Below, in pieces: positions 10,488 through 20,121 of a stretch of 64,000 bases of DNA. The number at the start of each line of letters is the position of its first letter. The first letter of the stretch is position 1. The notes under the pieces were generated by a model, which saw only the letters and a list, made by a program, of their open reading frames with translations, was not told the DNA's origin and did not search any database. This DNA comes from Mytilus galloprovincialis (lineage: Eukaryota; Mollusca; Bivalvia; Mytilida; Mytilidae): positions 21,232,347-21,296,346 of the forward strand of contig NC_134851.1 in assembly GCF_965363235.1 (NCBI RefSeq), given 5' to 3'. The position numbers were made by a program, and so were the translations under genes.

Positions 10488-10741
10488 ATCAATTAGTAAA
10501 CTGAGAATTGTTAGTAAAAAGCAAAAACACTTTATTTATAGTAATGTATTTTCATAATATACAGATAAGCGCTTAAATTTTCATGTGTTATTAAAATTAA
10601 TAGAAAAAAACAAATAATAGAAATTTTGGGAAAAAAAGTAGGAGCCGGGTTACAAAAACCTTGTCCTGTCCCAAAGCACCTATGACTTTTGATACCTTTT
10701 CTGAAATTCTCCAGTCATAAAATCTTTGACAAAAATTCATT
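10488..10741 (+). repeat. Partial copy (R0) of the tandem unit
   Basis: Bases 10488-10735 share with the start of the following unit the order: AGTAAACTGAGAATTG, an AATAGAAAAAAA run, GTCCTGTCCC, CCTATGACTTTTGATAC and GAAATTCTCCA. It is a third, truncated, more diverged copy of the head of the 2-kb unit at 10742. Its head also recurs inverted at 30535-30675. Confidence 0.7.
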
Positions 10742-11169
10742 GATAAGTAAACTGAGAATTGATAGTAATGAATGTGCATCATAATAAACTAAATGTATGT
10801 TCATATTGAAATTAATAGAAAAAAAAAATTTTGGAAAAAAGGAGGAGGGGTAAAAAAAACCCAACAATTGTCCTGTCCCCAAGTTCCTATGACTTTTGAT
10901 ACTTTTCCTGAAATTCTCCAATCATTTGATCTTTTACAAAATTCTTCCTACAACACTTTACATACTTTCAACCACGCTCTGAATGCACGCGATTTTGCGG
11001 GTGTGTTCTAGTCAATATTGAAGCCAAAGTATGCAATTTTTAATCGCATCTCTGAAATAAAATTATAGAAAGACCTATATAGCATGTACATAGTAAACCG
11101 AAGAACACCTTATGATCATTCCATCACATTTAATACAAGCCATATTTAAATATTTCTTTACAATTTTAG

Positions 11170-11437
11170 TTAAAAGTGAACAAAGTTACAATTGAAGAAG
11201 AAGACTATCAGGGTCCATCACCTGAGAAGAGGAAATGGAGTTGGCATTCAAATTCATCACAAGATCTCTCAGACACCTCTGTGGTAAAAAGATTAGCACA
11301 GGGAAAAAATCATTTACTGACAAGTTGAAAGTCAACATGTAGGACAATTATTGGTTGACCTACATTCAATGAAAGAGAAACTCACTGATAGTAATAACAA
11401 TTATTATATGCCAGGCATGATAGTTGATGGGACATTG
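11170..11437 (+). pseudogene. Exon-like segment, copy 1 (broken)
   Basis: Preceded by a good acceptor (TTTCTTTACAATTTTAG) and followed by a good donor (ACATTG|GTAAGG). The frame from the acceptor reads LKVNKVTIEEEDYQGPSPEK, RKWSWHSNSSQDLSDTSVVK and RLAQ, then shifts and stops. Comparison with copy 2 (20495-20756) shows that the intended continuation is KKLFTEQVESQHVGQLLVDL followed by SKKEKLTDSNNNYYMPGMIV. A soluble, charged ~90-residue segment; no family recognised. Each copy is disrupted at a different place, so at least one intact ancestral exon existed before the duplication. Likely a captured host-gene exon. Confidence 0.5.
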
Positions 11438-12481
11438 GTAAGGATTTTTAATGCCCCACCAATGATAGTAGAGGAGATTATGTCATTTGGTCTGTGTGTG
11501 CTTTTGTCCTTCCGTATGTTTGTTCGTTCGTTCGTCTGTCCTGCTTTAGGTTAACGTTTTTGGTCAAGGTAGTTTTTGATGAAGTTGAAGTCCCATCAAC
11601 TTTAAACTTAGTATACATGTTCCCTATGATATGATGTTTCTTATTCTAATGCCAAATTAGAGTTTTTACTCCAATTTCACGGTCCATTGAACATAGAAAA
11701 TGATAGTGCAAGTGAGGCATCCGTACACTTGGGACACATTATTGTTTATTGTGTATTTCTGAATTACTGCAATTGGCTTATTTTTGTGAACTAATTTTTT
11801 TTTTTTTTTTTTAGCCTTTTCTTACTAATTTCCAAAAAAATATTTTTTGTTTACCAGCCCGAGCAAATTTCACGTAGAATTTTGTCTTAGATAGCCATTT
11901 GAAGCACTTTTCACAAAGATTTATTTCCTAATTTTCTGATTTTCTGACTTTATTGGTGTTTTTACATAAAATAAAATCCAAATTTTCTCAAAACCAAACT
12001 AACAAAAATATTTAACTCCAACGAAAATAGAAAACAGAAAATCCCCTATCAAATGTCAAAACCCAAAGCTCAAACACATCAATGAAATGGAAAACAGGAA
12101 GAAGTCATATTCCGGATTTATAGTCCAGTCAATCTAGCATAAATTTGACCCTAACCTTGAAGTAATTGCAACAGAAGATTTTTAAATTTCAATCTTAAGC
12201 ATTATACCCCAAATATACACAGAAAAAAGACTAACTAAATCTAACTTGAGGAAAACTTAAAAATCATGATTTTAAAAATTCCATTGAGATTTGCAAGGAA
12301 ATGGAAGATAACTCTGGAAAAAAGGCAGACATATCAATAATAAATGTTACAGAATTATAACTCGACCGCTTTTATTCAACAGAATGCATTGATTTTTCAT
12401 ATTTTTGCCGTCTTTAATAATAAACCTCGCAACTGATATAAAAATGATTAAATTTGTAGAAGACACCCGAGCTACTGTAAA

Positions 12482-12740
12482 TTGACAAAGTACCATCATA
12501 TAATGTCAAAGTACCATCATTTAATGTCAAAGTACCATCGTATAATGTCAAAGTACTATCATATAATGTCAAAGTATCATCGTATAATGTCAAAGTACCA
12601 TCGTATAATGTCAAAGTACCATCGTATAATGTCAAAGTACCATCGTATAATGTCAAAGTACCATCGTATAATGTCAAAGTACCATCGTATAATGTCAAAG
12701 TACCATCGTATAATGTCAAAGTACCATCATATAATGAAAG
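12482..12740 (+). repeat. 21-bp minisatellite, 12 units
   Basis: Twelve tandem copies of a 21-bp unit containing GTACCATCGTATAATG, several identical. Because 21 is divisible by three, long artefactual frames run through both strands (repeated MSKYHRI and TLYDGTL); these are not genes. The equivalent array in copy R2 (21779-21848) has only three units. Confidence 0.95.
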
Positions 12741-12768
12741 TTTTTAACATAAGGCAGTTACGGCGTTC

Positions 12769-13092
12769 CATAGTTATGAATGTTCATCATAATAAACAAA
12801 ATGTATGTTCATTTTGAAATTAATAGAAAAAAAAAATGGAATTTTGGAAAAAAGGAGGAGGGGTTAAAAAAACAACAATTGTCCTGTCCCCAAGTTCCTA
12901 TGACTTTTGATACCTTTCCTGAAATTCTCCAATCAATCGATCTTTTACAAAATTCTTCCTACAACACTAGTACTTTACATACTTTCAACCACGCTCTGAA
13001 TGCACGCGATTTTGCGGGTGTGTTCTAGTCAATACTGAAGCCAAAGTATGCAATTTTTAATAGCATCTCTGAAATAAAATTATAGAAAGACC
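12769..13092 (+). repeat. Tandem unit R2, left part
   Basis: Near-identical to 10775-11098 of R1 (GTATGTTCATTTTGAAATTA, GTCCTGTCCCCAAGTTCC, TGCACGCGATTTTGCGGG). It is cut at AGACC (13088-13092), the target duplication of the LTR element, and resumes at 20396. Confidence 0.9.
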
Positions 13093-13366
13093 TGTCGATA
13101 ACCGCGATTTATATTCTTTTCATTTTCAATGTGCTCCATACTTATTATTATGTAATTTGTTCATTGTATTCATAACTCCGTTAATTGTCTATTATTTATG
13201 TAATTTATTCACGTGGCATATCTTCAACGGAGAAACGGAGTTGTATTTTGTTTAAAAGAAAAAGATTTGTAATTTGAAATTAGAGTAAAAATAAATGTTA
13301 TACAGTGATTATGAGTTGTGTCTTAAATAAATTCCAATGATTGTGTTGACAAGGACTTACGCAACA
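13093..13366 (+). repeat. 5' LTR
   Basis: 274 bp, TGTCGATAACC...ACGCAACA. Differs from the 3' LTR only near bases 6-7 (GATAACC versus GCGAACC). Contains three AACGGAG motifs (13176-13182 inverted, 13226-13232, 13234-13240), the last two forming AACGGAGAAACGGAG. No clear TATA box; AATAAA-type signals occur near the 3' end. Confidence 0.95.
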
Positions 13367-13371
13367 TTGTT

Positions 13372-13389
13372 TGGTGCCGGAACCCGGGA
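13372..13389 (+). promoter_or_regulatory. Candidate primer-binding site
   Basis: TGGTGCCGGAACCCGGGA starts five bases after the LTR. The leading TGG is complementary to a tRNA CCA end, as expected for minus-strand priming. I do not assign the tRNA. Confidence 0.6.
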
Positions 13390-13433
13390 ATGAAAAACAA
13401 ATTACAAAGTGAGTTAACAAAATATTGTGCAAA

Positions 13434-16400
13434 ATGCCAGCTTCTAGTTATCTGAAAGGTGTTAGAACAAGATATCGTAATTGTCTTCAAGTGGAAATTA
13501 AATCAGGATTATCAATTCTACAGACCGAAGTGCCTCTACCTGAACATCAGCAATATGTGTTTAAGTCGTCAAAGTGTGTTGAAAAATTGAAACTTTATGT
13601 AAACAAATTGGAAGTTCAGAGCAGTGAAGTGGCCGATGCACTTGGAGAAGAAGAAACAGAAGAAATTGAAAAAGTAGTAGAAGAGGATTGTCAACTATGT
13701 TCTGCGGCTACAGATTGTTATCTAGAGTTGGAGCAATACAAAGAAAGGTTAGTTGAATTTATCAAACAAGAAAGTGGTGAAAAACATGAAAAAATCGATC
13801 CTATCCAAATAGTGGAACTTCAAAGAGAAATGAAAGATATAGTTGAAACTCAAATGAAACAGCAAAATGAAATATTAATTAGACAACAAATGAAAGAAAA
13901 CGATGAGTCATCTGTGAAACTACCAAAGATAGATATAATTTCATTTTATGGTGACAAAATTAAATGGATAGAATTCTGGGATTCTTTCGAAAGCACTATA
14001 CACAAGAACAAAAAACTTTCGAAGGTTGAGAAATTCAATTATTTGAAAAGTAAAATTGGTGGTGAAGCAAAACAAGCAATATCAGATTTAAACTTGTCAA
14101 ATGATAATTACGAAGTTGCAGTTTCAATTTTGCAAGAAAGATTCGGAAACATTCAGGTTGTTATTGATTTACATTATAATGAGATGATTAATTTAGAATC
14201 GGCGTCAAACAAAACTTCTTCTCTGAGAAAGTTCATGGATACATTAAATCGTCATCTACGTAGTTTAGAGGTGCTAAAGCAAAATGTGAGCCAAGACATA
14301 TTCGTATCTATGGTTAAAAGCAAGTTACCAGAGGAAGTTCTTCTTCAGTTAGAAATTCAAAAGGAATCACAAGAAAAATGGACAGTTATGAGTTTATGTG
14401 ACAAATTACGTGATTATGTGGTTGCGAGAGAAAAGTCTGATAAAAAGGAGACACCCAAAGAACGATCCAACGGAGCGTCAAACGGATCGTCCAACAGAGC
14501 GTTCAACGGAGGACAGACATTCCGTCCTAAGAATAAACCTTGGCAGACAAAAAATTCCAGATATCAGAATGGTAATCGAAATGGTCAATTAGTGAATTCA
14601 GCTGAAGCTTTAGTGGCAACTACAGATAGTAAACCAAGTAACATATCTTATTTTGACAAATGTAGATATTGTTATCAACAACATTGGAGTGATGAATGCC
14701 CAAAGTATCAAAGTATTGAAGAACGCAAACGACAATTAAAAGGAAGTTGTTATAAATGTCTAAAATATGGACACCAATCAACTGATTGCAAAAGAAACAA
14801 AATATGCATCCATTGTAATGAAAAAGATTCTCACCATAGAAGTTTATGTCCTAAGAAATTCAAGTTAAAATTAACCAGTGTTCATTTGTCAGAAGAATAC
14901 AATGGTAATGTCAACGAAGAATGTGTCAATGGTATAAATTTGGACTCTTATTCTGATGAAGGATGTGAAGTTGTTCATGAAAATGTGTTTATTTCATCTA
15001 GTGAAATGGTTTTGATGCAAACAGCTAAAACTAAAATTGGGAATCCTACTAATTCTATGCAACAGGAGACAAGAATTTTATTTGATTCTGGATCCCAGAG
15101 GACATATATTTCCCAGAAACTGGCCAACAAACTCAAACTGAAAGGTGAAAAAGAAGAGGAAATAAAACTTATAACATTCGGCAGTGATAAACCGAAAATT
15201 GTGAAGACATCTTCAACAAAATTGAACATCAAACTTAACAACGGGAAATTCTTCAGTATTGTCGCCAATATTGTGCCTGTCATTAGTGGAAGTATTCAAA
15301 GGAAAAGAATTGATATTTCATCTGTGGAACATTTAAAGCATTTCGTAAAAGATGTCGAACTAGCCGACGATATTCCATTACGAAGTGAGTCGTCTTCAGT
15401 AGAATTGTTAATTGGCAATGATTATTATTTGGATTTGATATTGTCTCAGAGAATAGAAATACAACCTGGATTATATTTGCTAGCTTCAAAATTAGGATGG
15501 ATATTGACAGGAAGATCACAAGAAAAGGATGATGAAAAAACTGAATCAGGATTGCTGATCCTTTCAAATACAGGTGATATGATGATGACAAACCATAATA
15601 CAACTGATTCTTCGGTTTCTGTAATACCAGACATTACAGACCTTTGGAATTTAGATTCAATAGGAATTACGGAACAAATTGAAAATGTTGGTGATTCAAA
15701 GGCCATGGAAACGTTCAAAGAAACCTTACAATATGAAAATATGAGATATTTTGTTAAATGGCCATGGAAAGAAGAAAAATATGAACTACCAGTGAATAGA
15801 GAACTTGCCATGGGTCGATTGAAGTCGTGTGTTGCGCGAATGCGAAATAAACCAGAGTTGATGACTCAATATAATTCAGTTATTCAAGATCAGTTAACGA
15901 AAGGTATAATTGAATTGGTAGACGAGAAAGGAGTTGATGGAAGAAAACATTTTATTCCACATCACGCAGTTATAACTCCACAGAAATCGACAACTAAGAT
16001 GAGAATAGTGTATGATGCTTCTGCTAAGATGAACAAGGATGTCAACAGCTTAAACGAGTGTCTATATCGTGGTCCAGTTATGCTTCGCAATCTGTGTGGT
16101 ATATTAATAAGATTCAGGCTTTACAGAATAGCTCTAGTTGCAGATATTGAGAAGGCATTTCTTCAAGTCGGGCTTCAAAACAGCGATCGAGATGTAACAA
16201 GATTTTTATGGTTAAAAGATATTGAGAATTTTTCATTGAATAATGAAAATATTCAGGAATTTCGTTTTTGCCGTGTGCCCTTTGGTGTAATATCTAGTCC
16301 ATTCCTTCTTGCAGCTACCATTGAAAGTCATCTTAACAAGTATAATACGCCTACAGCAGAGCAAATCAGGAATAACATTTGTGTGGATAATCTCATTACT

Positions 16401-17780
16401 GGGGCAAATACCGTAACAGATGCTCTGACACATTACTCAGAATCAAAACAAATATTTAAGGATGCTTCTATGAATCTACGAGAATGGATTTCGAATAGCC
16501 AGTCAGTGAATGATTTCATTCTACCTGAAGACAAACCAAAAGTGAATCAAACCAAAGTTCTTGGACATCTTTGGAATATTGAAAATGATACATTATCTGT
16601 GAAACATTCTCAGTCGTTTATCAACTCAGGAAACATAACAAAACGAAAGACATTAAAGGAAATATCAGAAGTGTTCGATCCGCTAGGATTATTTTCTCCT
16701 ATTCTTATAAGTGGTAAGATATTTCTTCAGGATTTATGGAAGAAACACTTACGTTGGGATGACGAATTACAAGGAACGGACTCATTAAAATGGGGTTCTA
16801 TTCAAGCAGAACTACAACAATTGTCTGAATGCCAAATTTCAAGAAGTATTGGTATTATGACTGGGGATGACAGAGTTCAATATAGGCTTTTGTGTTTTTG
16901 TGATGCCTCTGGGAGTGCGTATGCGATCGTCATATATTTGCATCAAACTAGTTCGAAATCTAGTAAGTGTGATCTAATATTTTCCAAATCAAGGTTAGCT
17001 CCAGTAAAAGGGATGACTATTCCGAGGCTGGAATTGATGGCTGTTTTGATAGGTGTTAGGTGTTTAGCATTCGTTAAAGGGGAATTAAATGTACCCATTG
17101 AAACGATATATCTTTGGACAGACTCTCAGTGTGTTTTAAAGTGGATTTCGACAAAAAAGGATCTTGGTGTGTTTGTGAAAAATCGAATAACAGAAATTAA
17201 AATTCATAAAGATGTTAAATTCTTGTATGTTTCCACCAAAGAAAATCCAGCAGACGTTGCAACAAGAGGAACTTCGACTAGACTGCTCTGTGACAATAGT
17301 CTGTGGTGGCATGGTCCTGAGTGGCTTTTGATCGACATTCATCAGTGGAAAATATTCACCTGTGAAGATGTGTTAGCTAAACAAGAATATAAATGTGAGT
17401 TGAAAGTAGGAAAGAAAACAACAGAAAGTAGTGCATTGCTCTGTACCAAAGAAATTGAAGGAAATCAGATTAAAACACCGTATGGAATACAGTGCAAAAA
17501 TTTCTCATCGTATTACAAACTTATACGAGTGACTGCATGGGTTGAGCGATTCATTTCACGAATTAAGAAAATTTCAGTTAAGACTAGTAAAATTTTGACA
17601 TGCGAGGAACTGAAAATTGCAGAAGAAAATGGATCAAATTTGTACAAAGGAGGAATTATTCAGATATTTTTAGTGCAATATATGAAAACAAACCAAACAA
17701 CCTACAGAATCAACTTGGGCTTTTTATATCTGATGATGGTTTTCTACGTTGTAAAGGGAGATTCGAAAATGCAGATTTGA
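13434..17780 (+). CDS. BEL/Pao gag-pol polyprotein (protease, RT, RNase H), frameshifted end
   Basis: The first ATG of the frame is 13434 (MPASSYLKG); the apparent start nine bases upstream is TTG. Domains, by approximate residue: gag with a DUF1759-like core (FYGDKIKWIEFWDSF, ~170); three zinc knuckles (CRYC...DEC ~408, CYKCLKYGHQSTDC ~439, CIHC...SLC ~457); aspartic protease (LFDSGSQRTYIS, ~549); reverse transcriptase with RIVYDASAK (~857), ADIEKAFLQV (~903), FRFCRVPFG and ICVDNLITG (~984, the YxDD equivalent); RNase H with CFCDASGSAYA (~1157), LELMAVLIG, LWTDSQCVLKWI and NPADVATRG. The genuine frame is lost near 17630, after LTCEELKIAE; the last ~50 codons here are out-of-frame noise. It would make the particle and copy the RNA to DNA. 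Intact up to RNase H. Confidence 0.92.
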   Translation: MPASSYLKGVRTRYRNCLQVEIKSGLSILQTEVPLPEHQQYVFKSSKCVEKLKLYVNKLEVQSSEVADALGEEETEEIEKVVEEDCQLCSAATDCYLELEQYKERLVEFIKQESGEKHEKIDPIQIVELQREMKDIVETQMKQQNEILIRQQMKENDESSVKLPKIDIISFYGDKIKWIEFWDSFESTIHKNKKLSKVEKFNYLKSKIGGEAKQAISDLNLSNDNYEVAVSILQERFGNIQVVIDLHYNEMINLESASNKTSSLRKFMDTLNRHLRSLEVLKQNVSQDIFVSMVKSKLPEEVLLQLEIQKESQEKWTVMSLCDKLRDYVVAREKSDKKETPKERSNGASNGSSNRAFNGGQTFRPKNKPWQTKNSRYQNGNRNGQLVNSAEALVATTDSKPSNISYFDKCRYCYQQHWSDECPKYQSIEERKRQLKGSCYKCLKYGHQSTDCKRNKICIHCNEKDSHHRSLCPKKFKLKLTSVHLSEEYNGNVNEECVNGINLDSYSDEGCEVVHENVFISSSEMVLMQTAKTKIGNPTNSMQQETRILFDSGSQRTYISQKLANKLKLKGEKEEEIKLITFGSDKPKIVKTSSTKLNIKLNNGKFFSIVANIVPVISGSIQRKRIDISSVEHLKHFVKDVELADDIPLRSESSSVELLIGNDYYLDLILSQRIEIQPGLYLLASKLGWILTGRSQEKDDEKTESGLLILSNTGDMMMTNHNTTDSSVSVIPDITDLWNLDSIGITEQIENVGDSKAMETFKETLQYENMRYFVKWPWKEEKYELPVNRELAMGRLKSCVARMRNKPELMTQYNSVIQDQLTKGIIELVDEKGVDGRKHFIPHHAVITPQKSTTKMRIVYDASAKMNKDVNSLNECLYRGPVMLRNLCGILIRFRLYRIALVADIEKAFLQVGLQNSDRDVTRFLWLKDIENFSLNNENIQEFRFCRVPFGVISSPFLLAATIESHLNKYNTPTAEQIRNNICVDNLITGANTVTDALTHYSESKQIFKDASMNLREWISNSQSVNDFILPEDKPKVNQTKVLGHLWNIENDTLSVKHSQSFINSGNITKRKTLKEISEVFDPLGLFSPILISGKIFLQDLWKKHLRWDDELQGTDSLKWGSIQAELQQLSECQISRSIGIMTGDDRVQYRLLCFCDASGSAYAIVIYLHQTSSKSSKCDLIFSKSRLAPVKGMTIPRLELMAVLIGVRCLAFVKGELNVPIETIYLWTDSQCVLKWISTKKDLGVFVKNRITEIKIHKDVKFLYVSTKENPADVATRGTSTRLLCDNSLWWHGPEWLLIDIHQWKIFTCEDVLAKQEYKCELKVGKKTTESSALLCTKEIEGNQIKTPYGIQCKNFSSYYKLIRVTAWVERFISRIKKISVKTSKILTCEELKIAEENGSNLYKGGIIQIFLVQYMKTNQTTYRINLGFLYLMMVFYVVKGDSKMQI

Positions 17781-18361
17781 GTGAAGCAGCTAGAATACCG
17801 ATTCTTCTTCCGCGTGGGGAGGACTTCACGCGTTTGATCATTGAAAGAATACACAAAGACCTCTTTCATAGTGGTGTATCACAAACTCTCAGTAAATTAA
17901 GACATAAGTTTTGGATCCCACAAGGTCGTTCCACAGTTAGACAAGTTTTACGACATTGCTTAGTGTGTCGAAGGTTTGAAGGTGGACATTACGGAATGCC
18001 TAAGATGCCCCCATTTCCAAGATCTAGAGTATCACAATCCATTCCGTTTGCAAGTACTGGCTTAGATTATCTTGGACCGATTTATGTAAAATATGATGGC
18101 GAGAACAAGAAAAGATGGGTATGTTTGTTTACCTGTTTTGTTACACGTGCTATACATTTAGAATTGTTAAATGATATGACAACTGAAGAATTTTTGTACG
18201 CATTTAGAAGATTCGTATCAATTCGAGGTGCTCCATGCAATATTCTAAGTGATAATGCAGCCCAGTTCAAGTTGGGGAGTGCAACATTAGATTTAGTTTG
18301 GAAGAATGTGATGATGTTCAAAACTATGTGTCTAATGCTGGCATTCGATGGACCTTTATAA
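17600..18361 (+). pseudogene. BEL/Pao integrase, zinc-binding and core part, after frameshift 1
   Basis: Continues the polyprotein one base out of register from 17630 (KWIKFVQRRNYSDIF, LGLFISDDGFLRCKGRFENA). It holds the HHCC zinc-binding domain (IHKDLFHSGVSQTLSKLRHK ... RHCLVCRRF) and the start of the DDE catalytic core: first Asp in ASTGLDYLGPIY, second in CNILSDNAAQF. It breaks again near 18300 (LVWKN), after which codons to 18361 are noise. Each shift corresponds to loss of one base. No canonical X-XXY-YYZ slippery heptamer lies in frame at either point, and the positions inside integrase are not where retroelements normally recode. Confidence 0.85.
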
Positions 18362-19092
18362 CGGAATTAGCGCCATGGATGGGAGGTTTTTACGAAAGGC
18401 TTGTTGGTGTGGTAAAACGTTCTTTGCGAAAAGTTCTGAAAGGAAGGTTAGTCAGCGACGTTCAACTACTTACAGTTATTAAGGAAACTGAAGCAATTGT
18501 TAATGCGAGGCCATTGGTTTACATAGGTGATGATGTGAATTCGAATATTAACCTTACGCCAAGCCACTTTCTCACATTGAACCCAAATATTGGTATTCCA
18601 GAAATTGAATATGATATAAATGACCAAAGTTACTCACCTGTTGAAAGTTCAACTGACAAGTTACTTAAGATGTGGAAAAAGGGACAAAAACTTTTGGATT
18701 CATTTTGGACAATGTGGAGGGATGAATATTTATTAAGTTTGAGAGAAAGAACTCAGACCAAGTTAAAGTGTGGTAGAGTGAAATCACCATATGCTCCAAT
18801 CGTTGGAGATGTTGTCATTATTAAAGACAACCTTCCAAGGGGAGTGTGGAAATTAGGAAGACTAGTACAGTTAAATCATAGCAATGATGGTGAGATTAGA
18901 TCAGCAAAAGTAGTTCTTTCATCAAGAAAAGTTATTAGTCGTCCGTTAAATTTACTATACCCTTTGGAAATTGAAGAAAAAACAAAGGTTGATGAGGAGA
19001 ATACGTGTCAGAGTGAATCTGCTGAAACAAGACCTGTCAAGAAGTCTGCTGAAAAGGCTAGACGTAAAATCAAAGATTTTTACGGTGAATAA
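18298..19092 (+). pseudogene. BEL/Pao integrase C-terminal part, after frameshift 2
   Basis: Resumes with EECDDVQNYVSNAGIRWTFI and LAPWMGGFYERLVGVVKRSL, which supplies the catalytic Glu of the DDE triad (YERL). It then runs through the region TEAIVNARPLVYIGDD, NLTPSHFL and a C-terminal SH3-like/DUF5641-type segment (PIVGDVVIIKDNLPRGVWKL, GRLVQLNHSNDGEIRSAKVV), ending at TAA 19090. All three catalytic residues are thus present across the two frames. A basic tail (KKSAEKARRKIKDF) closes the protein. Confidence 0.85.
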
Positions 19093-19173
19093 TAGTTTGA
19101 TTACGAGAGACATATATAATTTAACATTGTAAATAATTGTAACAAGAGTGAACTAGAGGAGTTATTTTAGTCT

Positions 19174-19280
19174 AACGGAGATGTTTAAAATTTACCTGTA
19201 TGTTTATGTTCTAACGGAGATGTATAAAATTTACCTGTATGTTTATGTTCTAACGGAGATGTTTAAATGACTTAACGGAG
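19174..19280 (+). promoter_or_regulatory. Cluster of four AACGGAG motifs
   Basis: AACGGAG at 19174, 19213, 19252 and 19274; the first three are spaced exactly 39 bases apart in a tandem repeat (TAACGGAGATGT...TTTACCTGTATGTTTATG). The same heptamer occurs three times in each LTR. The cluster lies between the pol stop and the zinc-finger ORF. Candidate operator or enhancer; binding is not shown. Confidence 0.5.
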
Positions 19281-19353
19281 TCGTTTATGTAACGAATAAT
19301 GCACGTGAATTTCATGCGCTTTCTCTCAATATTCCTATTTAAAGAAAATGATT

Positions 19354-19360
19354 TATAAAA
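19354..19360 (+). promoter_or_regulatory. Candidate TATA box for the zinc-finger ORF
   Basis: TATAAAA (within GATTTATAAAAGATATC) lies 34 bases before the ATG of the zinc-finger ORF and about 75 bases after the last AACGGAG. It would allow an internal promoter with a very short leader. It could be chance in AT-rich DNA. Confidence 0.35.
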
Positions 19361-19387
19361 GATATCTCACGCCAATAATATACCAAC

Positions 19388-20098
19388 ATGTTTGGATGTA
19401 ATATGTGTACTCGAGAATACAAATATAAAAGAAATCTGACTAGGCATGTGAAAGAAAACCATTCCAAGACCCTTGAACACTGGAATTGCACAGAAGATGG
19501 ATGTTTTTCTAAATTCATTCGTAAGGAATACCTTTTTAGACATTTAAGTTCTATTCATCAACTTTCAAAAATGGATGCTAGGCGTAAAGCTATAGAGGCT
19601 AAGAAAGGAGATATTGAAACTCTGGAAAACCAATACTACGAAGACGTAAGTGATGATGATACAATTCTAGATTTGTTACAAGACCTGAGTGACGGTCAAG
19701 ATATTGGGGTAGATTTTAATATTGATGAATTCTTATCAAGTGATGAAGGTGAAAATTTAATTCATGATGAAAATAATAATATGTGTGAAAATTTGAATGA
19801 TTGTCTTTCAAGTACTGAAAGTGTAGGCTTAATGGAAACGAAGATGCTTTACGAAGACATTTCATCTCCTGATTCTTTTGAGCACAGTGTCGAAAATAAT
19901 AATACATATAATGAAGTAATTGTGATAAGTGATGAAGAATACCGTAACAATTCTGAAACTGCTGTAGATATTTCCCATGTGACAACAAAAACACAAACAA
20001 TCGTACTGACATTTACCAGGACTGTTTCATATATCAATGGAGATGAAGTTTTTTCTGAAGTCGAAACAGAACAACAATATTCTGAACATTATAATTAA
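19388..20098 (+). CDS. C2H2 zinc-finger acidic protein encoded inside the retrotransposon
   Basis: 236 codons, ATG at 19388, intact, ending 24 bases before the 3' LTR. The N-terminus has two C2H2 fingers: C4-x2-C7-x12-H20-x4-H25 and C34-x4-C39-x12-H52-x4-H57. A short basic stretch follows (MDARRKAIEAKKG), then a strongly acidic, Ser/Asp/Glu/Asn-rich tail (DVSDDDTILDLLQDLSDGQD, NIDEFLSSDEGEN, VISDEEY) with no fold recognised. Two fingers plus an acidic tail is the layout of a small transcription activator, and the protein is likely nuclear. It occupies the position where some LTR elements carry env, but has no signal peptide or membrane segment. Part of the element by position, inside the LTRs. 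A captured host finger gene or an RNA-binding accessory protein are alternatives. No function shown. Confidence 0.8.
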   Translation: MFGCNMCTREYKYKRNLTRHVKENHSKTLEHWNCTEDGCFSKFIRKEYLFRHLSSIHQLSKMDARRKAIEAKKGDIETLENQYYEDVSDDDTILDLLQDLSDGQDIGVDFNIDEFLSSDEGENLIHDENNNMCENLNDCLSSTESVGLMETKMLYEDISSPDSFEHSVENNNTYNEVIVISDEEYRNNSETAVDISHVTTKTQTIVLTFTRTVSYINGDEVFSEVETEQQYSEHYN

Positions 20099-20121
20099 AA
20101 CCCAAATGTCTGGGTCGAGAG

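Larger units (their letters stand above)
10742..12752 (+). repeat. Tandem unit R1 (~2.0 kb), uninterrupted copy
   Basis: First full copy of a ~2-kb unit whose second copy is 12769-13092 plus 20396-21848, split by the BEL/Pao element. R1 preserves the uninterrupted site GAAAGACCTATATAGC near 11085-11100. It contains a captured exon-like segment (11170-11437), a TTCG microsatellite-like run (GTTCGTTCGTTCGTC, ~11521) and ends in a 21-bp minisatellite. The head carries GCACGCGATTTTGCGGGTGT, whose inverted relative is at 29868-29895. No intact gene. Confidence 0.85.

Noticed and set aside
12482-12740. CRISPR-like array
   Set aside because: Units are contiguous with no variable spacers, and the genome is eukaryotic.
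12414-12817. Two overlapping ORFs with repeated MSKYHRI / TLYDGTL peptides
   Set aside because: Both are translations of the 21-bp minisatellite. A unit length divisible by three keeps frames open on both strands.
13425-13433. Start of gag-pol at 13425
   Set aside because: The codon there is TTG; the first in-frame ATG is 13434.
14398-14592. ORF with TERQTDRPTERSTEDRHS inside gag
   Set aside because: Out-of-frame shadow of the intact gag-pol reading frame.
17620-18310. Programmed -1 frameshifting in the retrotransposon
   Set aside because: Both shifts would be -1, but no slippery heptamer is present in frame and the positions are inside integrase. Mutation or assembly error is more likely.
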